Below are positions 1 through 7,329 of a stretch of DNA of 47,741 nucleotides, one piece after another (position 1 is the first letter of the stretch; the number at the start of each line of letters is the position of its first letter). The DNA lies in assembly GCF_001597745.1 (NCBI RefSeq), contig NZ_LUHJ01000066.1:43875-91615 (forward strand). Direction: 5' to 3'. The notes under the pieces were generated by a model. The model ran no database searches, was not told where the DNA came from, and worked only from the letters and a program-made list of their open reading frames with translations. The DNA is from Anabaena sp. 4-3 (GTDB lineage: Bacteria; Cyanobacteriota; Cyanobacteriia; Cyanobacteriales; Nostocaceae). The position numbers were made by a program, and so were the translations under genes.

Positions 1-44
1 TCATCAAACAAGTCAAAATTCAAGAATTCTGAGGCAAAATTATG

Positions 45-84
45 AAATTTTGAATTTTGAATTTTGAATTTTGAATTTTGAATT
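45..84. repeat. TTTTGAA heptanucleotide tandem repeat
   Basis: Five or so head-to-tail units of the TTTTGAA type lie downstream of ispG. The same unit recurs near 5190 and 15160 and inside menC near 30664. Short tandem repeats of this kind are typical of Nostoc and Anabaena. The remainder of positions 1-113 shows no gene. Confidence 0.85.
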
Positions 85-113
85 GATTTGTCCCCCTCAT
101 CCCCCTACCTACT

Positions 114-1340
114 CTAAGGATCTACCCAACGCCCATCAGCTTTGATTAAATTAATCAACTCCTCTACACCTTTATCCTCTGGAACTTTTTTGATTTCTTC
201 TCTACCACGGTATAAAGAAATAAAACCGGGATTTTTGCCGACATAACCATAGTCAGCATCAGCCATTTCTCCAGGGCCATTGACAATACAACCCATCACA
301 GCAATATCTAAACCAGTCAGGTGTTTAGTAGCTTCCCGGACTCTATGTAAAACTTCCTCTAGGTTAAACAAAGTCCGTCCACAGGAAGGACAAGCCACAT
401 ATTCCACCATAGTTTTCCGCAAACCTAACGCTTGCAGAATGCTGTAACACACCGGAATTTCTTTCTCTGGTGCTTCTGTCAGCGAAACGCGAATTGTATC
501 ACCAATGCCATCAGCTAGTAAGGTAGCAATACCAGCAGTTGATTTAATCCGTCCGTATTCCCCGTCACCGGCTTCTGTCACACCCAAATGTAGGGGGTAG
601 TCCATCCCCAATTCATCCATGCGCTTGGCCATGAGGCGATAAGCAGCAACCATCACAGGAACTCGTGAGGCTTTCATGGAAACGACCAAGTTACGGAAAT
701 CTAGAGATTCACAGATGCGAATAAACTCTAAAGCAGATTCTACCATGCCTTCTGGGGTGTCGCCGTAGGTGAACAGCATTCTTTCCGCCAGAGAACCGTG
801 ATTTACACCGATTCGCATAGCTTTGCCTTGGTCACGCAGAGAAACTACCAGAGGTTCTAGAGTTTCGCGGATTTTTTCCCCAATTTCATCAAATTCAGCT
901 TGAGTGTATTCGGTTCTGTTTGTGTTTGGTTTTTCAAACACATATAACCCCGGATTAATTCTTACCTTCTCAATGTGCTTGGCAACTTCCAGAGCGATTT
1001 TCATGCCATTGTGATGCACATCGGCAACAATTGGCACATCTTGGTAAGTTTGGATGAGTTTTCGTTTAATATCTGCTAATGCTGCCGCATGAGCCAGACT
1101 AGGTACTGTAACGCGGACAATTTCACAGCCAACCTCATGCAAGCGACGAATAGCTGCGACAGAACCATCAATATCAAGAGTATCTTCATTAATCATTGAC
1201 TGCACCACCACAGGGTAGCCGCCGCCAATGGTGATATTGCCCACCTTTACCGGACGGGTTTTCCGCCGTTTGATGGTGGTATCAAATAGGGGTTGATTTG
1301 CTGTGGTAGCGGATGTTGCGGGAGTCGGCAGAGTTTGCAT
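114..1340 (-). CDS. ispG: 4-hydroxy-3-methylbut-2-enyl diphosphate synthase (IspG/GcpE)
   Basis: This enzyme converts methylerythritol cyclodiphosphate to hydroxymethylbutenyl diphosphate in the plastid-type MEP isoprenoid pathway, using a 4Fe-4S cluster and, in cyanobacteria, ferredoxin as electron donor. The 408-residue protein has the full length of bacterial GcpE. It has the N-terminal TIM-barrel with [18 protein letters not shown] near residue 25, and the C-terminal cluster ligands Cys317, Cys320 (CPSC) and Cys351 in the GCIVNGPGE motif. The first 20 residues are a low-complexity Thr/Ala/Pro-rich extension. The gene appears monocistronic, facing away from the isochorismatase gene. The other MEP gene in the window, ispD, lies 12 kb away and is not linked. 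Confidence 0.97.
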   Translation of the reverse strand: MQTLPTPATSATTANQPLFDTTIKRRKTRPVKVGNITIGGGYPVVVQSMINEDTLDIDGSVAAIRRLHEVGCEIVRVTVPSLAHAAALADIKRKLIQTYQDVPIVADVHHNGMKIALEVAKHIEKVRINPGLYVFEKPNTNRTEYTQAEFDEIGEKIRETLEPLVVSLRDQGKAMRIGVNHGSLAERMLFTYGDTPEGMVESALEFIRICESLDFRNLVVSMKASRVPVMVAAYRLMAKRMDELGMDYPLHLGVTEAGDGEYGRIKSTAGIATLLADGIGDTIRVSLTEAPEKEIPVCYSILQALGLRKTMVEYVACPSCGRTLFNLEEVLHRVREATKHLTGLDIAVMGCIVNGPGEMADADYGYVGKNPGFISLYRGREEIKKVPEDKGVEELINLIKADGRWVDP

Positions 1341-1722
1341 AACCTTATTACTGAGATTTGCTGTAGCTAAAATATCAAAATTATTGAGCCTCTGTCTCTC
1401 AGATTGCCATAGGATGGGCTATTTTGAACGCTGGGATAATAAAAAAGGTAGATAGTTAGAATAGCACCAGATGATTAACATCACAGTTGTAGGGTGGGCA
1501 TTGCTTGCAAACTGCTAAGACACTGAGTTTGATATATCTTGAGCAATGCCCACCAGAAGCTAAATGAACCTGCAAATGTAGAGACGTTGCATGCAACGTC
1601 TCTACTACAACCCCCCCCTTCCCTACAAGGGAATGAGCTAGGGGGCTTAGGTTTGATAGACTTTCTGATACAAATAAATAACTCAAAAATCAACTACAGT
1701 TAAATTAAAAACCTCTATAAAT
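1341..1722. other. Intergenic region, divergent promoters plus repeats
   Basis: This spacer separates ispG (-) from the isochorismatase gene (+), so it should hold both promoters, but I cannot point to a convincing -35/-10 pair. It contains an inverted repeat (GGTGGGCATTGC at 1493-1504 pairing with GCAATGCCCACC at 1543-1554), the 28-bp palindrome at 1578-1605, and a C-rich/G-rich inverted segment at about 1612-1655. Short open frames on the minus strand here are composed of repeat sequence and are not credible genes. Confidence 0.7.
1578..1605. repeat. 28-bp perfect palindrome, copy A
   Basis: Two 14-base arms, GTAGAGACGTTGCA and its exact complement. The same sequence occurs at 2745-2772, 10044-10071 (one mismatch) and 13996-14023, always between genes or at a gene end. 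It could form a hairpin in RNA or a cruciform. It is a dispersed intergenic palindrome, function unknown. Confidence 0.95.
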
Positions 1723-2748
1723 ATGTCTACTCAAACAAATCAATTACCTATCCCCCCACACTTTCACCCCGAAACAGTCGGTGAAGTCTGGCGAGTACCA
1801 TATCAGCAACGCGCTAGCGAAGCAGAAGCTTGGGCGAAACAACATCATATTTCACCAGCAGCCCTTGACAAAACGCGCATTTGTCTATTGTTAATCGATG
1901 TCCAAAACACATTCTGCATCCCTGGATTTGAGTTATTTGTTGGTGGTAAATCTGGAACTGGCGCAGTCGATGATAATCGCCGAATATGTGAATTTATCTA
2001 TGGCAATTTAGGCAGAATTACTAAAATTATTCCTACCCTCGACACACACACCACAATGCAAATTTTTCATCCGATTTTTTGGGTGAATAATGCAGGAGAA
2101 CATCCCACACCAGCCGCTACTAATATTACTCCCACCGATATTGAAAATGGCACTTGGAAAGTTAACCCAGATATTGCTAATAGTATTACAAATGGCAATT
2201 ATGAATTATTAGCCAAACACGCTTACCACTACGTTAAGCAACTCAGTCAAGATGGTAAATATCCTCTGACTGTTTGGCCTTATCATTCTATGTTAGGTGG
2301 TATTGGTCATGCTTTAGTTTCTGCGGTGGAAGAAGCAATATTTTTCCACTGTGTTGCTAGGCAAAGTCAAACCCAATTTGAAATCAAAGGTAATCATCCT
2401 TTAACAGAAAATTATTCGGTTTTACGTCCAGAAGTTTTACAAGGTTTTGATGATAGTCCACTGGCTAACAAAAATACGTCATTAATTCAACAGCTTTTAG
2501 AATTTGATGTAGTGGTGATTGCAGGGCAAGCTAAAAGTCATTGTGTGGCTTGGACTATTGATGATTTATTAACAGAAATTAACCAAATAGATGCGGGTTT
2601 GGCGAAGAAAATATATTTGCTAGAAGATTGTACTTCGCCTGTTGTAGTTCCTGGGGTGGTTGACTATACAGAAGCGGCAGATGCAGCATTTGCTAGATTC
2701 GCAGCAGCAGGTATGCAGATTATTAAATCTAGCTTACTACAAATGTAG
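1723..2748 (+). CDS. Isochorismatase-family cysteine hydrolase
   Basis: This belongs to the isochorismatase/nicotinamidase superfamily, whose members hydrolyse amides or vinyl ethers with an Asp-Lys-Cys triad. The central beta strand [10 protein letters not shown] places the acidic residue at Asp59, and [13 protein letters not shown] places the nucleophile at Cys274. At 341 residues it is much longer than a typical 180-220 residue nicotinamidase: about 45 residues are added before the core, and a long segment sits between strand one and the nucleophile. The substrate cannot be told from sequence. It is unlikely to serve the men pathway, which uses rather than hydrolyses isochorismate. The stop codon TAG falls inside palindrome copy B, so the repeat has fixed the C-terminus. 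The gene stands alone. Confidence 0.85.
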   Translation: MSTQTNQLPIPPHFHPETVGEVWRVPYQQRASEAEAWAKQHHISPAALDKTRICLLLIDVQNTFCIPGFELFVGGKSGTGAVDDNRRICEFIYGNLGRITKIIPTLDTHTTMQIFHPIFWVNNAGEHPTPAATNITPTDIENGTWKVNPDIANSITNGNYELLAKHAYHYVKQLSQDGKYPLTVWPYHSMLGGIGHALVSAVEEAIFFHCVARQSQTQFEIKGNHPLTENYSVLRPEVLQGFDDSPLANKNTSLIQQLLEFDVVVIAGQAKSHCVAWTIDDLLTEINQIDAGLAKKIYLLEDCTSPVVVPGVVDYTEAADAAFARFAAAGMQIIKSSLLQM

Positions 2749-2772
2749 AGACGTTGCATGCAACGTCTCTAC
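2745..2772. repeat. 28-bp palindrome, copy B, overlapping a stop codon
   Basis: Identical to the palindrome at 1578. Its second to fourth bases are the TAG stop of the preceding hydrolase. Both copies are followed by the same C-rich then G-rich segment (2773-2816 here), so a composite repeat brackets that gene in direct orientation. Confidence 0.95.
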
Positions 2773-3064
2773 AACCCCCATTCCCTACAAGGGAAGGGGG
2801 GCAAAGGGGGGTTAGGTTTTTTAAGTTGGATTGAATAGATATAAGTAGGTCGGTGTAAATAATTAAAGGTTTGTAGTAAGGGCTTTAGCCCTTTCATGAG
2901 GACTAAAGTCCTCACTACAAACTCGATTTCTATAATTTTACATTACTTAACATAGTTATATTTATTTCCGCCGACTTACTTAATTACTTATAAAATGATT
3001 AATAATTTATAATAATTAAAAATATCTAAATATATAAAAAAATAGGGGTTATGGGTGTTGACAG
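2749..3064. other. Repeat-rich spacer between convergent genes
   Basis: This 316-base spacer holds the composite palindromic repeat, an imperfect inverted repeat at 2869-2922, and an AT-rich tract from about 2985 to 3050. It lies just downstream of the Avd-like gene, where a DGR template repeat and reverse transcriptase would usually be expected. I compared it by eye with the variable region at 3592-3663 and found no template-like copy. Confidence 0.7.
2869..2922. repeat. Dispersed inverted repeat (GTTTGTAGT...ACTACAAAC)
   Basis: Outer arms GTTTGTAGT and ACTACAAAC enclose two inner mini-hairpins (GGGCTTTAGCCC and GAGGACTAAAGTCCTC). Related copies are at 10284-10319 (shorter) and 47673-47728. 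The family is intergenic and probably folds as a cloverleaf-like structure. Confidence 0.85.
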
Positions 3065-3403
3065 CTAACGTTGTTTTTGTTGTTTGAGCCAACCGCCTAA
3101 ATCTGTGCCAATATCATTGATGAATTTACCTGCGTATTCGTAGCGGTAGATGGGGATGAGGTGCAAATCTAGCAAGAGTCGGGTTTGATAGCGGAGAATA
3201 TCTAGCTCGGTGTTGAGTGATTCTAAGATGGTGATTTTTTGTTTGGCATAACGCGCTGTGATTAGTCCCTCTAAGATATGATATAGTCTATTTAGCATCC
3301 TATCACCCAATGTAAATTTGTGTGTTTTAGGTAAGCGGCTCAAAATTGGGGCATACCAGGCAATAAAATCATAAGCTTTTTGGATAATCGGTAAATCTTC
3401 CAT
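3065..3403 (-). CDS. Avd-like four-helix-bundle protein (DGR accessory)
   Basis: This 112-residue, nearly all-helical protein resembles the Avd/bAvd accessory proteins of diversity-generating retroelements. Those form a pentameric four-helix barrel that binds the DGR reverse transcriptase and template RNA. Supporting features are the start LPIIQKAYDFIAWYAPIL, the following LPKTHKFTLGDRMLNRLYHILEGLI, the spaced helix LDILRYQTRLLLDL, and the end DLGGWLKQQ, all close to the family pattern. It lies directly downstream (144 bases) of a lectin-fold gene ending in a variable-region-like segment, which is the usual target-avd order. No reverse transcriptase follows. The alternative is a 'four helix bundle protein' of the kind encoded in rRNA intervening sequences, which shares the fold. 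The target context favours the DGR role. Confidence 0.75.
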   Translation of the reverse strand: MEDLPIIQKAYDFIAWYAPILSRLPKTHKFTLGDRMLNRLYHILEGLITARYAKQKITILESLNTELDILRYQTRLLLDLHLIPIYRYEYAGKFINDIGTDLGGWLKQQKQR

Positions 3404-3546
3404 TTTTTTTGTGCTATACTCAGAACAGTTAAGGTAGATTGTAGATCAATTAGGTGAGAAAAAAATTTTTTGATCGTTCCGCTCCGCTACACTTAACAAG
3501 GGTAAAGAAAAGAGAATAAAGGGCAAGAGGGCAGAAGTGTAAAGGG

Positions 3547-5082
3547 TTACATTGTCCTCGCCGCAGCACCAACGCAAACCACCCGAAAACCGTCGTTGAC
3601 GCCGTCGTAGACGGGGTCGTCCCTGCTGCGATAAGCAGAACGGCAATTTACAGGATTGACGTACCACGAACCACCGCGCAGCACTCGTATCTGATTATCA
3701 TTATCATCAGCATCAATTAACCAAGCACTACCATCTTCAGGCGCATCTTGATAATCATCATGCCAATGGTCTTGACACCATTCCCACACGTTCCCGTGCA
3801 TATCATATAAACCAAAAGCGTTCGGTTTAAAACTACCTACAACAGTAGTTTTTTCTCGATACTCTTTTTTTGGCTCATCTGCAAAGGTATTGCTAGCATC
3901 ATAATTAGCTAACTCACCTGTGATTGTCTCACCAAAATGAAATGGTGTTTTTGTTCCAGCGCGACAGGCGTATTCCCATTCCGCTTCAGTGGGTAAACGA
4001 TATTGTCGTCCGGTGTATTTTGAGAGTCTTTTACAAAACTCTTCTGCATCATACCACGAAATTTTCTCAACGGGAAGATCATCACCTTTAAATCTTGACG
4101 GTTCTAGTTGTAACTCTCTCTCCACCTGCGGTAATTTAGCTACAGCCCGCCATTGGGCTTGTGTCACCTGATATTTACCCATAAAAAATGGGCTGACTGT
4201 CACCTGATGCTGGGGATATTCATCTTTGTCGCCTTCACCCTGTGGCGAACCCATCATAAATTTACCACCAGGAATCGCGACCATATCTAATGTGACACGA
4301 TCGCCTAAATTTTCAGTGAAATATTGAGCTTGTTTAGTTTCTGTTTTAGTAATTTCACCACGACGGTTAACGGTGACGACTTCAAAGGAAAATGTTGATA
4401 AGCTATCATCACCCTCTGAGGGTATTTTAAGCTCCAGATCCTCAAATTTCAAAGAGTCGCCATATTGTTGACGCAATTGCCTAAATTCAGCCTCGGCTGT
4501 TTCTTCGTCTCCTCTAGCTTTTGCCTCCCAACCACGAGATAAAGTTAATAAAGGTTTAAATCCTGCTTTAATTAATGGGTCAGTATCAGCATAACTTTCC
4601 ATTAAATAACTTAATTTCACCCAATCTGCGGGTGTTTTTTCCAAAGCATTTTTTAAAGCTTGAGCAATATCTTTAACTGCTGCTTGAGAGTTAGTATAAG
4701 CCAATGCTGTCCAATGAGGTGCAGCACCGAAGTCTTCAGCAGCATAGTCATTAGTTTGTAGTTCCTGTTTAATATAAGCCACCATAAAATCAGACAACTG
4801 TTTGAGTCTGGTTTCACCAAAGCGGGAGTCTTTGATGAGGTCATTTAGTAATTCGTGGCGGAGTTTTGGATCTAGTTCATAAAGTTGATAGCCTACAGGG
4901 TCGCACAAAATCAGTAAAATATCAGCAACGGCTATATAAGGTGTGTTTGGTAAAAAGTTTTCTCGCAGTAAATATAAAAGTTCTGGTGTGAGTGCTAAGG
5001 GAAACGCCGCATGACAAGCTAAGTCAAGATGTGGTTTTCCAAAGCGTTGGCGGAAGTATTTGGGTAGTGAGTGGTTGCTCAT
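3547..5082 (-). CDS. FGE-sulfatase/C-type-lectin-fold protein, probable DGR variable protein
   Basis: This 511-residue protein has two parts. Residues 1 to about 250 form a helical region I do not recognise by name, beginning PKYFRQRFGKPHLDLACHAA. Residues 267-505 form a formylglycine-generating-enzyme-like domain: MVAIPGGKFMMGSP, VEKISWYDAEEFCKRL, YRLPTEAEWEYACRAG, GLYDMHGNVWEWCQD, VLRGGSW, GFRVVC. In this fold the last segment is a ligand-binding surface, and many such proteins are DGR targets. Between GGSW (470-473) and GFRVV (498-502), almost every non-framework codon has the form NNC or NNT (TAC, GTC, AAT, TAT, AGC, GAC, GGC), as expected when AAC/AAT codons of a template are changed at adenines. 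No signal peptide is seen. It lies in a gene cluster with VWA, MoxR and HTH-NTPase genes and the Avd-like gene, which suggests a sensor or recognition role. It is not a sulfatase activator on this evidence. Confidence 0.85.
   Translation of the reverse strand: MSNHSLPKYFRQRFGKPHLDLACHAAFPLALTPELLYLLRENFLPNTPYIAVADILLILCDPVGYQLYELDPKLRHELLNDLIKDSRFGETRLKQLSDFMVAYIKQELQTNDYAAEDFGAAPHWTALAYTNSQAAVKDIAQALKNALEKTPADWVKLSYLMESYADTDPLIKAGFKPLLTLSRGWEAKARGDEETAEAEFRQLRQQYGDSLKFEDLELKIPSEGDDSLSTFSFEVVTVNRRGEITKTETKQAQYFTENLGDRVTLDMVAIPGGKFMMGSPQGEGDKDEYPQHQVTVSPFFMGKYQVTQAQWRAVAKLPQVERELQLEPSRFKGDDLPVEKISWYDAEEFCKRLSKYTGRQYRLPTEAEWEYACRAGTKTPFHFGETITGELANYDASNTFADEPKKEYREKTTVVGSFKPNAFGLYDMHGNVWEWCQDHWHDDYQDAPEDGSAWLIDADDNDNQIRVLRGGSWYVNPVNCRSAYRSRDDPVYDGVNDGFRVVCVGAAARTM
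3550..3675 (-). other. Probable DGR variable region (VR) with 3' invariant end
   Basis: Read on the minus strand, the fixed framework GGT GGT TCG TGG (3664-3675) leads into the variable stretch (3592-3663, 24 codons). A GC-rich invariant end encoding GFRVVCVGAAARTM follows (3550-3591), immediately before the stop at 3547-3549. Within the 24 codons the framework residues P, CRSA, R and P are kept in the spacing seen in FGE-type DGR targets, and the intervening codons end in C or T with few exceptions. The invariant GC-rich end is where an initiation-of-mutagenic-homing site would sit. The template repeat that would prove this is not in the window. Confidence 0.7.
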
Positions 5083-5095
5083 AAGTTATCAGTTT

Positions 5096-5170
5096 TGTAG
5101 GTTGGGTTGAGGTAAGGAAACCCAACATAGATATTGGTGTTGGGTTGCGCTGCGCTTAACCCAACCTACA
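5096..5170. repeat. Dispersed inverted repeat (TGTAGGTTGGGTT...AACCCAACCTACA)
   Basis: Thirteen-base perfect outer arms enclose a second hairpin (AACCCAACA / TGTTGGGTT). It fills most of the 148-base gap between the lectin-fold gene and the VWA gene on the minus strand, and could weaken or terminate read-through between them. A TTTTGAC/TTTTGAA tandem repeat follows at about 5186-5226. Confidence 0.9.
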
Positions 5171-5230
5171 TTTATAATTTCATTTATAATTTTGAATTTT
5201 GACTTTTGACTTTTGACTTTTGAATTGTTA

Positions 5231-6313
5231 TCACCCCCTCCCTACTCGCATGGCGGCTTTAATTCCTGAACTGTCAAGTTCAAACATGGGAACTAATTCT
5301 TGAATGTATCCGGCGGTTGTACCTAGCCAGCGTTCTTCCGGTACGGGATTTAACCATGCAATATGACGCACAGACTCACCTAATTTTATCAGAAATTCCT
5401 TGGTTAACTCAATTCTCCGGCGGTTAATCCCACCACGAGCCGCACCAGCATCACTAATAATTAAAGCTACGGTGCGTTTAGTATGCAATTTGGGGAGTAA
5501 ATCATCCAAAAGTTGAGCTTCGGGACGCTGGGGATGGAAATATAAATAATCTTGAGGACAGTTGCGAAAATAGTATGTTTGAGCTTTACCTAAGCGTCCT
5601 CCTTGGAGATGGTCTACTAATTTTTGCGATAGGAGATTAAAGGGAATCATGGAATTAGAAGCGTCAATTAATAGGAGTAATTCGGCTCGATTAATTCGAT
5701 TAGGAATTAATACTGGTTCTAAAAATATTCCTTCTTGGCAGATTTTAGCGATGGTGGCTTCTATGTCTATTTCTGTTAGTTCTCCCTCGCGAATGGGATG
5801 ACGCAAGTAACGCCAACTGCGCTGTATTTGTCGTTCGGTGACGGGGAAATCAATGACATCAAATTGATATTTTTTATCTGTATATGGTTTTTTTGGTAAT
5901 AGTTGAGTCCGTAAAGCAATGGGAACTACAGGAATTTCTGGTAGATTTTGTTGTGGTTTTGTATCTGTTACATCTTTTTCTGTTTCATTCGTAGGTTCGT
6001 CTTTTTGCTTATCAGGTAATTGTTGGTTAGCTGATGATTTTAGAGTATCATCTTTATTTATAATTTTATTTAAATCATCATCCTGGCGAAAATAATCATC
6101 AAAGTATTGGTCAAATTTCGCTGCTTGATTTGATGATTTTGGTTTCAACCACAACAAGCGACAAATTTGTTTTAATTCTTCTAGACTAGCTAAACCAAAT
6201 CCACCATGTAGTGCTTCTATTAATAGGTAATATTGGTCAATAGTCAAAGATAAGCCAGCTTCATCTCGCATCAAGATAAAGAAATCGAATAGGGGTGGTT
6301 TTGGCTGACTCAT
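5231..6313 (-). CDS. VWA-domain protein of a MoxR-VWA pair (SAV_2336-like)
   Basis: The 360-residue protein opens with a short helical domain (DEAGLSLTIDQYYLLIEALHGGFGLASLEELKQICRLLW) resembling the N-terminus of proteins annotated SAV_2336. An Asn/Lys/Asp-rich linker (about residues 70-130) follows, then a von Willebrand factor A domain from about residue 205. The metal-ion-dependent adhesion motif reads DASNS (LLLIDASNSM), a DxSxS match, and a later IISDAGAARGG segment fits the VWA core. VWA proteins of this type bind MoxR-type AAA+ ATPases. The start ATG overlaps the stop of the upstream MoxR gene by one base, so the two are translationally coupled. Function in detail is unknown; involvement in an NTP-dependent conflict or stress module is inference from context. 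Confidence 0.85.
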   Translation of the reverse strand: MSQPKPPLFDFFILMRDEAGLSLTIDQYYLLIEALHGGFGLASLEELKQICRLLWLKPKSSNQAAKFDQYFDDYFRQDDDLNKIINKDDTLKSSANQQLPDKQKDEPTNETEKDVTDTKPQQNLPEIPVVPIALRTQLLPKKPYTDKKYQFDVIDFPVTERQIQRSWRYLRHPIREGELTEIDIEATIAKICQEGIFLEPVLIPNRINRAELLLLIDASNSMIPFNLLSQKLVDHLQGGRLGKAQTYYFRNCPQDYLYFHPQRPEAQLLDDLLPKLHTKRTVALIISDAGAARGGINRRRIELTKEFLIKLGESVRHIAWLNPVPEERWLGTTAGYIQELVPMFELDSSGIKAAMRVGRG

Positions 6314-7329
6314 TATGACTGTTGGTTGTGATTGTTGTGATAATATTCTTGGTCTTCTTTAGTTTTCAGCAATATTCCCAATAAATGACGATTTTCTGGT
6401 TGACCGATTTCGTTAATCGCTTTGATAGCAGCTTCGGTGTCAGTATCATCTTTTTTCAACCAGCGTATTAAGTCTATGAGTTCGCTGGTACTAGCTTTTT
6501 TACCGTCTTTTCGTCTATTGCCAGTATTACGTAACTCAAGAAATTTATCAACGGCAGTCTTGACTAATTTTTTACTCTTAGTTTTAGGGAAGTGAGAATT
6601 GACGATATTAATTAATTGTTCTTTATCAGGGAACTCTAGATAATAATAAATACACCGTCGCAAGAAAGCATCCGGTAAGTCTTTTTCGCTATTACTGGTG
6701 ATGATGACAATTGGTGTTTGCTTGGCTTTTATTATTTCCTTGGTTTCAGTAACTTTAAATTCTGATTTATCTAACTCTAGTAAAAGGTCGTTGGGAAAAT
6801 CAATATCAGCTTTATCGATTTCGTCAATTAAGACTATCGGACGCAATTTTTCTACTTGAAAAGCATTACCCAAGACTCCCCAGGTAATATAAGCATCTTT
6901 ATCTTGTAGTAGTTTTAGTTTTTGTTGTTTTTCTGTGTTGTCTAAAAAGTCAGCATTAATTAATTGAGCATCCCGCAAACGTCCCACAGCATCATAGGTA
7001 TATAAACCTTCTTTGGCGCGGGTGGTAGATTTTATATACCAAGGAAAGTAAGGATATTCTGTAAGTTCTAAAGATGCTAATTCTGCTTGAAAGCGAATGG
7101 TAAATTCATGAGCTATAGCACTTGCTAAAAGTGTTTTACCACAACCGGGTTCGCCTTGTAGCAATAGGGGACGCTGGAGATAAATTGCTAAGTTAACCGC
7201 TTGGATTAATCCTGCATTTGGTAGGTAAGGATATTGTTTTTGTCCTCGCAGTTCTGTGTTATTGGTGTCAATTTGAGGCTGGTATTCTGGCTCGCCTGTG
7301 TATTTATATTCTAGTTGTTTGTTAGTCAT
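6313..7329 (-). CDS. MoxR-type AAA+ ATPase
   Basis: The 338-residue AAA+ ATPase has Walker A GEPGCGKT at residues 59-66, Walker B VLIDEIDKAD near 165-175, and sensor-1 TSNSEKDLPDAFLRRC with an arginine-finger-like RR. The MoxR signature is the DEIDKAD...LLLELDKSEF stretch. MoxR ATPases act as chaperone-like remodellers and are nearly always paired with a VWA partner, which here is the next gene. The gene overlaps its upstream neighbour by four bases (ATGA-type) and touches the downstream VWA gene by one base. The three genes therefore form a tight operon. Confidence 0.93.
   Translation of the reverse strand: MTNKQLEYKYTGEPEYQPQIDTNNTELRGQKQYPYLPNAGLIQAVNLAIYLQRPLLLQGEPGCGKTLLASAIAHEFTIRFQAELASLELTEYPYFPWYIKSTTRAKEGLYTYDAVGRLRDAQLINADFLDNTEKQQKLKLLQDKDAYITWGVLGNAFQVEKLRPIVLIDEIDKADIDFPNDLLLELDKSEFKVTETKEIIKAKQTPIVIITSNSEKDLPDAFLRRCIYYYLEFPDKEQLINIVNSHFPKTKSKKLVKTAVDKFLELRNTGNRRKDGKKASTSELIDLIRWLKKDDTDTEAAIKAINEIGQPENRHLLGILLKTKEDQEYYHNNHNQQS

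Noticed and set aside
1456-1693. Minus-strand ORFs between ispG and the hydrolase
   Set aside because: They read through the palindrome and C-rich repeat and show no domain.
2749-3064. Search for a DGR template repeat downstream of the Avd-like gene
   Set aside because: Only palindromic repeats and AT-rich sequence; nothing matching the GGSW/GFRVV framework.
3446-3667. Minus-strand ORF overlapping the variable region in another frame
   Set aside because: It lies within the end of the FGE-like gene and reads repetitive Arg-rich codons. It is a shadow of the real frame.
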